From assembly GCA_023639215.1 (NCBI GenBank), contig CP097899.1:3964001-4028000 (forward strand): a stretch of 64,000 nt of DNA, read 5' to 3'. Within the stretch, counting starts at the first letter, position 1. Every line of letters starts with the position of its first letter. The stretch is from Candidatus Pristimantibacillus lignocellulolyticus (lineage in GTDB: Bacteria; Bacillota; Bacilli; Paenibacillales; Paenibacillaceae). The notes beneath the pieces were generated by a model, which ran no database searches, had not been told where the DNA came from, and saw nothing but the letters and a program-made list of their open reading frames with translations. Shown in pieces: positions 15,831-24,766 of this stretch. The translations under genes were made by a program, and so were the position numbers.

Positions 15831-16043
15831 TTCAAAAAGCGGGCTTTGATAACGATGTAACGCGCTGTAGTTTATTCGACATCGAATATGAAGTGAACTT
15901 GGAAAATATAGCATAAGCTTCCGAAGTATGTTTCTTGCAGAAACATTATAGGTTCGCGTGTACCAAACACGTACACTTGCGCTTCCGCCTTTCTCAAGTA
16001 GCACTCCATCTTCTCGGCTTGCGAAAGCCCGCTTTTTGAACCT
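15829..16043. repeat. dispersed repeat copy 3, starting in the moxR stop codon
   Basis: From AGTTCAAAAAGCGGGC to GCCCGCTTTTTGAACCT. The ends are perfect inverted repeats of at least 15 bases. The inner part has TTTGATAACGATG, TTATTCGACATCGAATATGAAG, the AGCATAAGCTTCCGAAG module with an ATGTTTC/GAAACAT hairpin, and a CGTGTAC/GTACAC hairpin. The leading AG is part of the moxR TAG stop. Confidence 0.8.
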
Positions 16044-16044
16044 T

Positions 16045-16180
16045 CATTGGAAATCTCGTGCTGAACATTGGCCGCTCGTGTACTCGTACCGTACACGTTG
16101 CTGGGTATTGTTATAATGACTTTGATAACGATGATTATGCTGACGGAGCTTAGTCGACATCGAATATGAACGAACTTGGA
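16045..16180. repeat. degenerate dispersed repeat pieces before the DUF58 gene
   Basis: TCGTACCGTACACG near 16088 and GACTTTGATAACGATGATTATGCTG with AGTCGACATCGAATATGAACG from 16118 are recognisable parts of the same family, without intact ends. Confidence 0.5.
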
Positions 16181-16207
16181 AAGTTGTTGTAAGAGAGGGT
16201 GGCAATC

Positions 16208-17275
16208 ATGTCGAGTGACTTACAGTCAAATGATATATATAGTAGTCAACAAATAGATGCGATGCAATTGCTGCAATTATTGTTCCCCGATCAGAGTTGG
16301 TTATCTAAGCTTGATGGGATGATGATTCGTTCAAATTCTCGTGTCAAAGGAATGTTGGCAGGGAAGCGTAGATCTAGTCAGCTTGGTAGTTCACTTGAAT
16401 TTGCAGATTACAGACCTTATGTAAGTGGCGATGATGTGCGTAGAATTGATTGGAATTTATACGGTAGAACGTCAAAAGCATATATTCGTCAATATTGGGA
16501 CGAGCAAGAACGATCGTTTAGCCTATATGTAGATAGCTCGAAATCAATGAGTAGTTTTGGTCGTGGAGATACGAACAAGTGGCTTTTCGCACTCAGATTT
16601 GCTGCTAGTGTTGGATACTTGTCTTTAATATGTGAAGATCGTGTTCAAATTAATTTATTCAATGAGAAGGAAATTGTTGATGCTGTACCATCTTTGTATG
16701 GTAAACATGCTAAATTCACGTTATTCAAACACCTAGGACAACTCATTCATCATTATCGTAATGAAGATGGACAATCTTTTGCTGATATTGCAGGAAGAAC
16801 TCGAGATGGGTTATTAGTAGACAATAACACATCTACTTCTGACTTAGATATGCAAGTAGAGTGGAGCGATATGATGCGTGCGTTTCAATCCGGGGTTGCA
16901 TTACCTCGGCGTGCCGGAGTAACTTGGCTATTCAGTGATGGCTTATATGATGAAGGATTAGAAAATTTACTTAATCAATTGCAAGCAAGAGGTCAAGAAG
17001 TCGTTTTCGTTCATATTCTTCATGCTGAAGAATGGAACCCGCAATTAGAAGGTGAATTAAAACTTATAGATATCGAAACGAATAGAAAAACGGAAGTCGC
17101 AATAACGCCAGCGATTTTAGCTAAATATGAGCAAGGGGTAGCTCAATTTCAGCGATCTATAAAACAACGTTGTGAAACTCGTGGCATCGCCTATTACTCC
17201 ATGAATAGTGGTTTACCATTTACGGAACAATTTATTGGATTATTGAGCAGTGGTGAATCAATCATCTATAAGTAG
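16208..17275 (+). CDS. DUF58 domain protein (MoxR operon)
   Basis: 355 residues from ATG 16208; GTG 16199 is nine bases upstream in frame, but GAGAGGG fits the ATG better. The DUF58 core SSQLGSSLEFADYRPYVSGDDVRRIDWNLYGRT (57-88) is intact, followed by YIRQYWDEQERSFSLYVDSSKSM. The last part gives a vWA-like MIDAS set Asp109, Ser111, Ser113. DUF58 proteins accompany MoxR ATPases and BatA-type vWA proteins. The product is predicted soluble, with no clear membrane helix, so it likely works on the cytoplasmic side. Confidence 0.88.
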   Translation: MSSDLQSNDIYSSQQIDAMQLLQLLFPDQSWLSKLDGMMIRSNSRVKGMLAGKRRSSQLGSSLEFADYRPYVSGDDVRRIDWNLYGRTSKAYIRQYWDEQERSFSLYVDSSKSMSSFGRGDTNKWLFALRFAASVGYLSLICEDRVQINLFNEKEIVDAVPSLYGKHAKFTLFKHLGQLIHHYRNEDGQSFADIAGRTRDGLLVDNNTSTSDLDMQVEWSDMMRAFQSGVALPRRAGVTWLFSDGLYDEGLENLLNQLQARGQEVVFVHILHAEEWNPQLEGELKLIDIETNRKTEVAITPAILAKYEQGVAQFQRSIKQRCETRGIAYYSMNSGLPFTEQFIGLLSSGESIIYK

Positions 17276-17307
17276 CTGAAAGAAAAGTTTTAAGGAGGTG
17301 GATCGGC

Positions 17308-19236
17308 TTGCAATGGCTTTCTGCAACATCAGCTTGGTTTGGCATTTCTTTACTTGTTATCGTTGCGATGTATATATTCAAAAAAAGTTATCAACCGCGG
17401 ATGATATCAAGTCATATATTATGGCGCCGAGCATTACAAGAACAAGAAGCGAATAAACCATGGCAAAAGCTTAAGAAACGCCTTTTATTATGGCTGCAAT
17501 TGTTGGTAGCAATATGTATCGTCTTTGCGCTAATGGAACCTGTGATCGAGAAGTTGATTGCAAAGGATGAACATGTGATTGTCGTACTTGATCGTTCAGC
17601 GAGTATGGCTGCTATGACGACAGCAACTGGGGAGAGCTATTTCCAATTAGCAAAAGATAAAATGATAGAATGGTTAAAAACAGAATTAGCTGGTAGTCCA
17701 ATTACGCTTATCGTTAATGGTGATTATCCAGAAATCATAACAAGTAGAGAAGTACAAGTTGACAAAGTTATTAATGCCGTTAATGACTTACAACCTTATT
17801 ATGGTGTATCTGATGATGAGACTACACTATCGTTAGCAAGAGCATTAGTTTCGGAAGAAGAACAACAAGTGATTAGTCTTTATGTAGATCAAAGTTTTAA
17901 AGCAACTTCGATAGAAGATAAGAAAAATCAATCGAATACTAGTAGAGAATATTGGAACATTATCGGAGATGACGAGGTTCATAGCAATGTGAATATTCGA
18001 AGTTTTACGATTAACTCTGAAGATGCCATTGAGGCAGAAGGATTTGTCACGATTGCACATCCTCAAGGCTTGCAACAACAATTGACAGTATTGGTTACAG
18101 CTTACGATCACAACGATAAAGTCATCTCAACTGTAGAAAAGAATCAAGTAACAAGTTCAGGGCAATATACGACAGTTGAGCTTAATAAACTTCCTATTAG
18201 TTATTATTACAAGGCAGAAGTTAAGGCTATGGATGGAGATCATAACCTTAGTGACAATATTATGTTTCAAGTGCTAGCTGAAGAATCTGAGTATGATGTT
18301 CTGCTCGTATCTGAAGGAAATCTATTTCTCGAAAAAGCGCTACAGCTTATGAACGCCGACCTTACAAAGCTTTCTCCGAGTAGTGAGCCTCCTACTGATT
18401 CAAAGGATAATTCATATCATTTAATTATAGTAGATGGCGACTACGATCGGTTACAGCTTGATTCAGCATGGAGTAGTTACATGGCGAAATATCCATTGTG
18501 GATCATCGATCATCCGAAGAAAGCGGGCGCTAGCTCAGTAGCTCCTTCTTCACAAGAAGTTATTGTTACTGATCATGAAGTTACCCAGTATATTACTTTC
18601 CAAGACACCTATATTTCGCAAATGAGAAAGTTAACGAATACTGAATTGAATTTTGGAACTGTCGTACTGAAATATGGAGATTGGCCAGCTATTGTAGCTG
18701 GATATGAGATGCAAAAACCAAGATTAAGATTTACATTCTCATTGCAGGACACGGATCTACCATTACGTGCAGAGTTTCCAATTTTAATGATGCAATCACT
18801 TCAATATATGGTGAAAGGTACGTCTGAACAGTTGGGGAGTTTTCTAGTTGGTAGTGAACCTGCTATTACACTATCTACCAATACGGCAAGTAGCTACTGG
18901 CAATCAATGAGTGATACTAGTAGCAAAGGCACAGAAAAAAGCAATACGATGAGCTATGATCAACCTATATTGACTCCTTCTGTTCCGGGGGTATATCAGT
19001 TAATCGAGTTAGATAGAAACGATGAGCGGGTACAATCGAGAGTTGCAGTCGTTCACGCGGAGTTGTCCGAGTATTCTTATTCAATGAATAATCAACTTTC
19101 GGAGTTATCTCAAGAGCAATTACAAGTAAGTGATGCAGGAAAAGGGCAAGGTTTGCAAAGTATAATACCTTGGCTAGCAATGCTTATGATGTGTTGTCTT
19201 GTGTTGGAATGGGAGGTGTACCGTCGTGGGCTTTAA
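17308..19236 (+). CDS. BatA-like membrane protein with vWA domain
   Basis: 642 residues from TTG 17308 with AAGGAGGTGG upstream. The N-terminal BatA-type module has helices at about 8-24 and 58-76 flanking SSHILWRRALQEQEANKPW. A vWA domain begins HVIVVLDRSASMAAM with MIDAS residues Asp95, Ser97 and Ser99. A beta-rich extracellular region and a Rossmann-like part (VLLVSEGNLFLEKALQLM, HLIIVDGDYDRL) follow. A final helix lies near 618-636. vWA proteins of this group are metal-dependent binding partners of MoxR. The next gene starts inside its last codons. Confidence 0.82.
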   Translation: MQWLSATSAWFGISLLVIVAMYIFKKSYQPRMISSHILWRRALQEQEANKPWQKLKKRLLLWLQLLVAICIVFALMEPVIEKLIAKDEHVIVVLDRSASMAAMTTATGESYFQLAKDKMIEWLKTELAGSPITLIVNGDYPEIITSREVQVDKVINAVNDLQPYYGVSDDETTLSLARALVSEEEQQVISLYVDQSFKATSIEDKKNQSNTSREYWNIIGDDEVHSNVNIRSFTINSEDAIEAEGFVTIAHPQGLQQQLTVLVTAYDHNDKVISTVEKNQVTSSGQYTTVELNKLPISYYYKAEVKAMDGDHNLSDNIMFQVLAEESEYDVLLVSEGNLFLEKALQLMNADLTKLSPSSEPPTDSKDNSYHLIIVDGDYDRLQLDSAWSSYMAKYPLWIIDHPKKAGASSVAPSSQEVIVTDHEVTQYITFQDTYISQMRKLTNTELNFGTVVLKYGDWPAIVAGYEMQKPRLRFTFSLQDTDLPLRAEFPILMMQSLQYMVKGTSEQLGSFLVGSEPAITLSTNTASSYWQSMSDTSSKGTEKSNTMSYDQPILTPSVPGVYQLIELDRNDERVQSRVAVVHAELSEYSYSMNNQLSELSQEQLQVSDAGKGQGLQSIIPWLAMLMMCCLVLEWEVYRRGL

Positions 19237-22200
19237 CGTAGATCAGCCATGGTGGTTATTATTACTTCTGCTTATTCCATTGTATATATGGTATATGATA
19301 AGATACACGACTCGCCTAGTAGGTATGCGTAAAATTTCAGCGATTACGATTCGCTCCTTCATCATATTACTTATCATTTGTTTAATTGCAGGAATCATGC
19401 CCTATAGTAGCAGTGATCGTAAAAACATCGTTTTTGCAGTCGATCGTTCTGCTTCAATTAGTAATAATGATACCGCAATTAATGTTGTTAATAACGCAAT
19501 TTCTGCTGGAGATGAGAAGAGCTATCAAGCGATTTTATCATTTGGTAATGGAATAGCGATTGATCGGACGATATCACCACTACAAGGACTAGCACAGTTC
19601 CGTACAACTGTAGCTGAAGATGGAACTATAATATCTAATGCATTGCGACAAGCAAGCGGGATGTTAAGTCAGCAAGGTGGTGGGCGAATTGTTCTAATAA
19701 GCGATGGTATTGAGACGAATGGTGATATGCTTCGTGAAGCACAATTACTTCGATCGATGGATATCGCTGTTGATGTTGTCATGCTTGCCTCCGAGCAAGA
19801 ACAAGATGTTGCGATATCTGAATTTAAAGTGCCCGGTCAATTGAAAGCGGGAGAGAAGTATCAATTATCTATCTCTCTTGAAAGCACTACAGCAACCAGT
19901 GCAGTATTGTATATCTATGAAGATGATGAATTGATGAATCAATATGATGTTTCACTGATGCAAGGTGAGAATACGTTTCTACTAGATCAACTTGCTACAG
20001 AGCCTGGTTTGCACCAGTACCGTGCTGTAGTTCAAGCTGCAAGTGATCATGAGCCAATTAACAATACAGCATATGGACTGAGTAGAGTTGACGGACCTGC
20101 TGGTGTATTAATCGTTGAAGGTAAAAAAGGCAGTTCAACCAATATTGAAAATGCTTTAGCTTCATCGTATATTGGCTATCGAACGATCGTAGCTGAAGAG
20201 TTAAGTTATGAATTAGCGGAATATGTTCAGTATGATAGCATTATTTTCAATAATGTAAGTGCTGTGGATTTACCGCAAATTAAAATGGACAACATTGAAA
20301 CCGCTGTACGAAATTATGGTGTCGGTTTTCTGATGCTCGGAGGTAGTAATAGCTATGGTTTGGGTGGATACTTCGATACACCAATAGAGCGAATTTTACC
20401 GGTAGATATGGAGTTAACCGGGAAGCGACAATTACCAAAGTTAGGTCTGATTCTAGTTATCGATCATTCAGGAAGTATGGGTGGCGATAAACTCGAATTA
20501 GCGAAAGAGGCAGCGATACGTACCGTTGAATTGCTTCGTCCTGAAGATACAGTAGGTGTTATTGCATTTGATGACCGACCAACTTGGGTCGTCTCCCCAA
20601 CGAAAGTAAGCAATAAGGATGAGATTATATCATCGATTAGCGCGATTAATGCCGCGGGTGGAACGAGTATTTATCCTGCCCTAAAGTCCGCTTATGAAGA
20701 AATGTTGACTCTTAATAGTGAGCGCAAACATATTATTTTGCTTACTGATGGTCAGTCTGGCACGAACGATAATTATAAGCAATTAACAGACGATATGCTT
20801 GCGAATATGATGACAATGTCTTCTGTCGCAGTAGGTAGTGATTCCGATACGAGATTATTGGAAAGCTTAGCGACTGATGCCGGAGGTCGTTATTATTATA
20901 CCGAAGATCAATCTACTCTTCCTGCTATTTTCAGTAGAGAGACTGCGTTAATGACTCGCTCATATATCGTTGATAAAACTTTTGATCCTATCATTGGTTA
21001 TGCTGGTGCTTGGAGTCAACTTTGGAAGAGTGGTGTTCCGGAAGTAGATGCTTACGTTGCAACAAGTGCGAAGGATTTGGCTGAAGTATCACTTTACACG
21101 CATATGGAAGATCCGCTTCTTGCTAGATGGAATGTCGGAGCAGGGAAAACCGTCGCATTTACAACTGATGTGAATGGGGAATGGGCTAGTTCATGGATTA
21201 ATTGGACGGAGTTCCCTAAAGTATTTGTTGAATGGGTGAAGTGGACGTATCCACAATTTGTGTCTTCCCCATATACGATCGATGGTAGTCATAGTGATCA
21301 ATTATTGATTACTGGACATGATGGATTGTCTCGCGGTGATCTAGGGATGGTAGTCAGGGATGGAGAAAGTGAACAAGTGTATCCACTCATTCCTGTCAGT
21401 AATGGTCAGTATGAAGTAGATACAGGCGCTCTAAAAAGTGGTGTCTACTTTACGCAAATTGGTAAGCTTACATCTGTTGATGGCACTAATACCATTCAAA
21501 ATGGTGTGACAACAGGATTTGTTGTCCCTTACTCAGCTGAATATCAATTGAATATGGATTCCACTGTTGGAGTAGAATCTATGACTGCATTAGCTGAGCT
21601 TACAGGTGGGCGTGTGATAGAACTGGATAAAGCTGATGAACTTTTCCAATTTGCACCGACACAAGTAAAGCAGATTATTGATTGGACTAAAATACTTCTG
21701 ATCATCATTCTCTTATTATGGTTAGTTGATATAGGGAATCGTCGTTTATCATTGCCTTGGAAATTGTGGTTGAATCGCGGAGTAGCTCTCGTTAAGGTGC
21801 AACGCAAGCCTCATTCCATGCCGCAACAAGCCGAGAATGAGACGATGTCACGACTAGCCAAGCGGAAAAACTCTAAAGAGCAATGGTACGCAAGCATGAA
21901 CGGCAATGGACAACCTCAACAATCCCGCAGAAATAATAATGAGAATTCTAATCAGCAACAAGTAGCTGATTCTAGTGAGAACCGTAATTTTACTCATGAG
22001 GTTTCGACTGATACACATAATGTTACAAAGTCATCGACTGCTAAAACAACACGGAAAAGCAGTGGAGATGATACTGTGTATGTTCGTGATGATAAAAAAC
22101 ATACGAAGCAGTCTGATACATCGACTAGTTTGAACAAAGTTACCAATAGCAATCCTGCAGATCAAAGGAATTATGTAGCAAATAACAATCAAGCAGCACA

Positions 22201-22288
22201 AAATAATCATGTAGACCAAAATAATAAAGAGCAATCAAGAACGGATCATATGAATCGATTATTAGCTGCGAAAAATCGTAAGAAGTAA
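19226..22288 (+). CDS. large membrane protein with two vWA domains and amidotransferase-like region
   Basis: GTG 19226 was chosen because GGGAGGTG lies 7-8 bases before it; it overlaps the previous stop by 11 bases. The product has 1020 residues. Helices lie at about 11-25 and 44-60, followed by a first vWA domain (IVFAVDRSASIS, Asp73, Ser75, Ser77). Then come a beta domain, an amidotransferase-like region (AGVLIVEGKKGSS, GFLMLGGSNSYGLGGYFDTP) and a second vWA domain near residue 410 (LGLILVIDHSGSMGGDK). A helix (WTKILLIIILLLWLVDIG) leads to an Asn/Gln-rich cytoplasmic tail of about 170 residues. It is probably the main surface component served by the MoxR ATPase. The low-complexity tail is unusual. 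Confidence 0.82.
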   Translation: MGFNVDQPWWLLLLLLIPLYIWYMIRYTTRLVGMRKISAITIRSFIILLIICLIAGIMPYSSSDRKNIVFAVDRSASISNNDTAINVVNNAISAGDEKSYQAILSFGNGIAIDRTISPLQGLAQFRTTVAEDGTIISNALRQASGMLSQQGGGRIVLISDGIETNGDMLREAQLLRSMDIAVDVVMLASEQEQDVAISEFKVPGQLKAGEKYQLSISLESTTATSAVLYIYEDDELMNQYDVSLMQGENTFLLDQLATEPGLHQYRAVVQAASDHEPINNTAYGLSRVDGPAGVLIVEGKKGSSTNIENALASSYIGYRTIVAEELSYELAEYVQYDSIIFNNVSAVDLPQIKMDNIETAVRNYGVGFLMLGGSNSYGLGGYFDTPIERILPVDMELTGKRQLPKLGLILVIDHSGSMGGDKLELAKEAAIRTVELLRPEDTVGVIAFDDRPTWVVSPTKVSNKDEIISSISAINAAGGTSIYPALKSAYEEMLTLNSERKHIILLTDGQSGTNDNYKQLTDDMLANMMTMSSVAVGSDSDTRLLESLATDAGGRYYYTEDQSTLPAIFSRETALMTRSYIVDKTFDPIIGYAGAWSQLWKSGVPEVDAYVATSAKDLAEVSLYTHMEDPLLARWNVGAGKTVAFTTDVNGEWASSWINWTEFPKVFVEWVKWTYPQFVSSPYTIDGSHSDQLLITGHDGLSRGDLGMVVRDGESEQVYPLIPVSNGQYEVDTGALKSGVYFTQIGKLTSVDGTNTIQNGVTTGFVVPYSAEYQLNMDSTVGVESMTALAELTGGRVIELDKADELFQFAPTQVKQIIDWTKILLIIILLLWLVDIGNRRLSLPWKLWLNRGVALVKVQRKPHSMPQQAENETMSRLAKRKNSKEQWYASMNGNGQPQQSRRNNNENSNQQQVADSSENRNFTHEVSTDTHNVTKSSTAKTTRKSSGDDTVYVRDDKKHTKQSDTSTSLNKVTNSNPADQRNYVANNNQAAQNNHVDQNNKEQSRTDHMNRLLAAKNRKK

Positions 22289-22408
22289 TCAAAAGATTGG
22301 TCAGCATGGAAAACATCTTACAGCATACAAAAGATTGGACATCAACGCTTCTCTTATGTAAAATTTGATTATAAGCTAATATAGTCTTGAGAGGATGAAC
22401 ATAAGAGT

Positions 22409-22720
22409 ATGATGAATGAAATTACAGCAGACGAATTACAAGCGAAACTTGAAGCGGGAGAATTAATTAACCTTATAGATGTTAGAGAACCAGATGAATG
22501 GGAAGCAGGACATATCGAACAAGCTCGTCTGATTCCACTCTCCGAATTCAATGCGCGTGTGGAAGAAGTTCATGCTGTTGAAGGTGATGTCATCTTCATC
22601 TGTCGTAGCGGAGCTCGTAGTGGACGTGTATGTGAGTTTATGCGTTTACAAGGTTTTGAGGTAACAAATGTGAGTGATGGTAATCTTGGCTGGCATGGTC
22701 CAGTCGTATATGGTCAATAA
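22409..22720 (+). CDS. rhodanese-like domain protein
   Basis: 103 residues, a single rhodanese domain. The N-terminal INLIDVREPDEWEAGHIEQARLIPLSEF pattern and the active loop CRSGARSGR (catalytic Cys near residue 71) are complete. Such proteins carry persulfide sulfur from thiosulfate or other donors in the cytoplasm. It is monocistronic, with its own terminator. Confidence 0.92.
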   Translation: MMNEITADELQAKLEAGELINLIDVREPDEWEAGHIEQARLIPLSEFNARVEEVHAVEGDVIFICRSGARSGRVCEFMRLQGFEVTNVSDGNLGWHGPVVYGQ

Positions 22721-22737
22721 TCAATAATATGAGTATG

Positions 22738-22782
22738 CCGTTCGAGTGTGGTGATATTGACTACATTTGAACGGTTTTTTTA
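22738..22782 (+). terminator. terminator after the rhodanese gene
   Basis: CCGTTCGAGTGT pairs with ACATTTGAACGG (with G-T pairs), followed by TTTTTTTA. Confidence 0.85.
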
Positions 22783-23192
22783 TAGAAAAAGTACAAGTAA
22801 TGGGAGTGGAATTTTTTTTTGGGGCCATTGAACGGCCATATGGTACGCTAATTAGCTTAAAACCGATACTTAGAGATGTAAGGGGACATACGATGCGTTA
22901 TTGAAGGTATATGAATCAAAAATCGCTGACGAACGGGTGAATAAGGACAATTATGTCCGCGAAAACTTGATATGAGCTGAAATCGAAGGAATAACGTCTG
23001 TTAGGTCCGCTAGTTTCGCGAATCAGTTCGCAACGAGCTGAATGAATGATATGGTTAGCGGGGTTTACTAAGCGAACGGTTATCGTTGAAGTAATTACAA
23101 ATGTTACGAACGGGGATACAGTCTGCTACTAAACAAATTGTAACTGTCAAAGTAGAGTTGGTATTTTGTTAATCTAATCTTAAGGAAACTCA
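22783..23192. other. intergenic stretch, no gene seen
   Basis: About 410 bases without a supportable gene. There is a T9-type run, GGCCATTGAACGGCCAT (an inverted repeat), and GGGGACATACGATGCGTTATT with AAGGACAATTATGTCCGC further on. These look like worn repeat sequences of a type I associate with Paenibacillus intergenic regions, but this cannot be confirmed here. Confidence 0.3.
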
Positions 23193-23456
23193 TTAGTAGT
23201 AAACAGTGTAAAGCTTAATGGAAACAAATATTAAAAGGATTGAGCAAATAAAATACTTAACAGCATTTATCTTTCTTTTTGACTTGAGTTCAGAAAAACC
23301 TGTAACTAACATAAACAATCCCAAGAAAAAATTCATAAAAGGTAATGCTTTAAAATTATCTGTTCTTGAACTATCGTAGTAAAAAGTAAGAATAATTAAG
23401 TTATAGATTGCAATAATAGCGGCAAGTAATCCAAATATTAATCTTAATTTTTTCAA
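23193..23456 (-). CDS. small membrane protein, unknown function
   Basis: 87 residues from TTG 23456, with AAGGGGGT about 9 bases upstream on the minus strand. It has three predicted helices (about 5-25, 40-56, 65-85) separated by short charged loops (SSRTDNFKALPF, KSKRKINAVK). The family is not recognised. It resembles many short Bacillales DUF membrane proteins. It is alone between two rightward genes. Confidence 0.5.
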   Translation of the reverse strand: MKKLRLIFGLLAAIIAIYNLIILTFYYDSSRTDNFKALPFMNFFLGLFMLVTGFSELKSKRKINAVKYFICSILLIFVSIKLYTVYY

Positions 23457-23666
23457 AACGAGTTTACCCCCTTATTTTTCCATATATATATTATATATTA
23501 AGTTTTGTTATATATGTTGAAAAGAATAGTTTATTGTTCGTTGTAGAATCCTAACGAAAGTAATATTTTGGGCGGTTTACCATAGCATTTAGTGCCATTT
23601 CATGTTATATTAGCTAACAAAATTATTAGTGATTATCAATTTAAAATTGAAAGTGAGCTGTGAACA

Positions 23667-24713
23667 ATGACATTAACCTACGAACAATTACAACAAATGC
23701 CGAAAGTAGAACTTCATCTTCATCTAGATGGAAGTATATTGCCTGCAACTTTAATTGAATTAGCTGCCGAGCAGAATATGTCATTGCCAACGACAGACGT
23801 ATCTCAGCTCCTATCCTATATGACAGTGCCAGAGCAATGTGAAGATTTGAATCAATATTTAAGTACTTTTGATTTTGTACTACCTTTCACTCAGACTGCT
23901 AATGCGCTCGAACGAATCGCCTTTGAAATCGTTCAGCAATGTGCAGAGCAAAATGTTCGTTATGTCGAAGTTCGTTTTGCACCGCAATTACATGTTAACA
24001 AAGGATTAACGGTAGCTGATGCGTATCGACATGTTATTGCGGGGTTACAACGCGGTGAACAACAATTTGATGTTGTGGCACGCTGCATAGGTATTTGTTT
24101 GCGAGGTCATAGCTCTGAGCAGAATATGGAAGTAGTAGAGGAAGCTGCGGCCTTTATTGGCAAAGGACTTGTTGCGGTTGATCTTGCCGGTGCAGAGGCA
24201 CTTTATCCGCCATCGCTCTATCGAGAAATATTCGAAAAGGCTGGGCAACTTAATCTACCTATAACGATTCATGCAGGAGAAGCGGGTGGCGCTCAAAACA
24301 TTGACGTATCTGTTCATGAACTTGGTGCTTCGCGAATTGGACATGGTGTTCGATTGCAGGAAGATGCCAATATATTTAATGACATTAATAATTTTCACAT
24401 CCCACTTGAATTTTGTCCGATTAGTAATTTGCAGACAAAAGCAATTGAGGGCTGGGAGCAATATCCGTTAGTTCAATATATGAATTCAGGCATCATTGTT
24501 ACGGTCAATACGGATAATCTTACTGTTTCAAATACGAATTTGACTAAAGAATTTTGGACCTTGCAGCAGGAGTTATCTCTATCTTTTGAGCAAATAGTTC
24601 AGCTTCAGTATAATGCTGTACATGCTGTATTTCTTGAGCAATCAGCGAAAGCAGCTTTTATTGAGAAGATGGAAGATGAGTTGAAGCGTTGGAAAACGAT
24701 AATTGGGGTCTAG
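23667..24713 (+). CDS. add: adenosine deaminase
   Basis: 348 residues, the usual length. Zinc and active-site motifs are complete: HLHLDGS (His17, His19), IHAGEAGG (His202, Glu205), RIGHGVRL (His226) and TVNTDN (Asp283). The position after Asp283 is Asn, where many adenosine deaminases have a second Asp; some bacterial members share this, so substrate preference may differ. The enzyme converts adenosine or deoxyadenosine to (deoxy)inosine in purine salvage. The dGTPase-like gene follows 53 bases later, a functionally fitting neighbour. Confidence 0.92.
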   Translation: MTLTYEQLQQMPKVELHLHLDGSILPATLIELAAEQNMSLPTTDVSQLLSYMTVPEQCEDLNQYLSTFDFVLPFTQTANALERIAFEIVQQCAEQNVRYVEVRFAPQLHVNKGLTVADAYRHVIAGLQRGEQQFDVVARCIGICLRGHSSEQNMEVVEEAAAFIGKGLVAVDLAGAEALYPPSLYREIFEKAGQLNLPITIHAGEAGGAQNIDVSVHELGASRIGHGVRLQEDANIFNDINNFHIPLEFCPISNLQTKAIEGWEQYPLVQYMNSGIIVTVNTDNLTVSNTNLTKEFWTLQQELSLSFEQIVQLQYNAVHAVFLEQSAKAAFIEKMEDELKRWKTIIGV

Positions 24714-24766
24714 TATAGGAGTAGTTGATTCGCAATTTTCATACAACAAGAGAAGGAGGGACAACT

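Noticed and set aside
14566..16096. Minus-strand frames in repeat copies 2 and 3
   Set aside because: They lie wholly inside the repeats and inside the rightward operon; no ribosome site was found.
22783..23192. Possible small RNA or pseudogene in the gap after the rhodanese gene
   Set aside because: No readable frame, promoter-terminator pair or family match was found; only worn repeat-like sequences.
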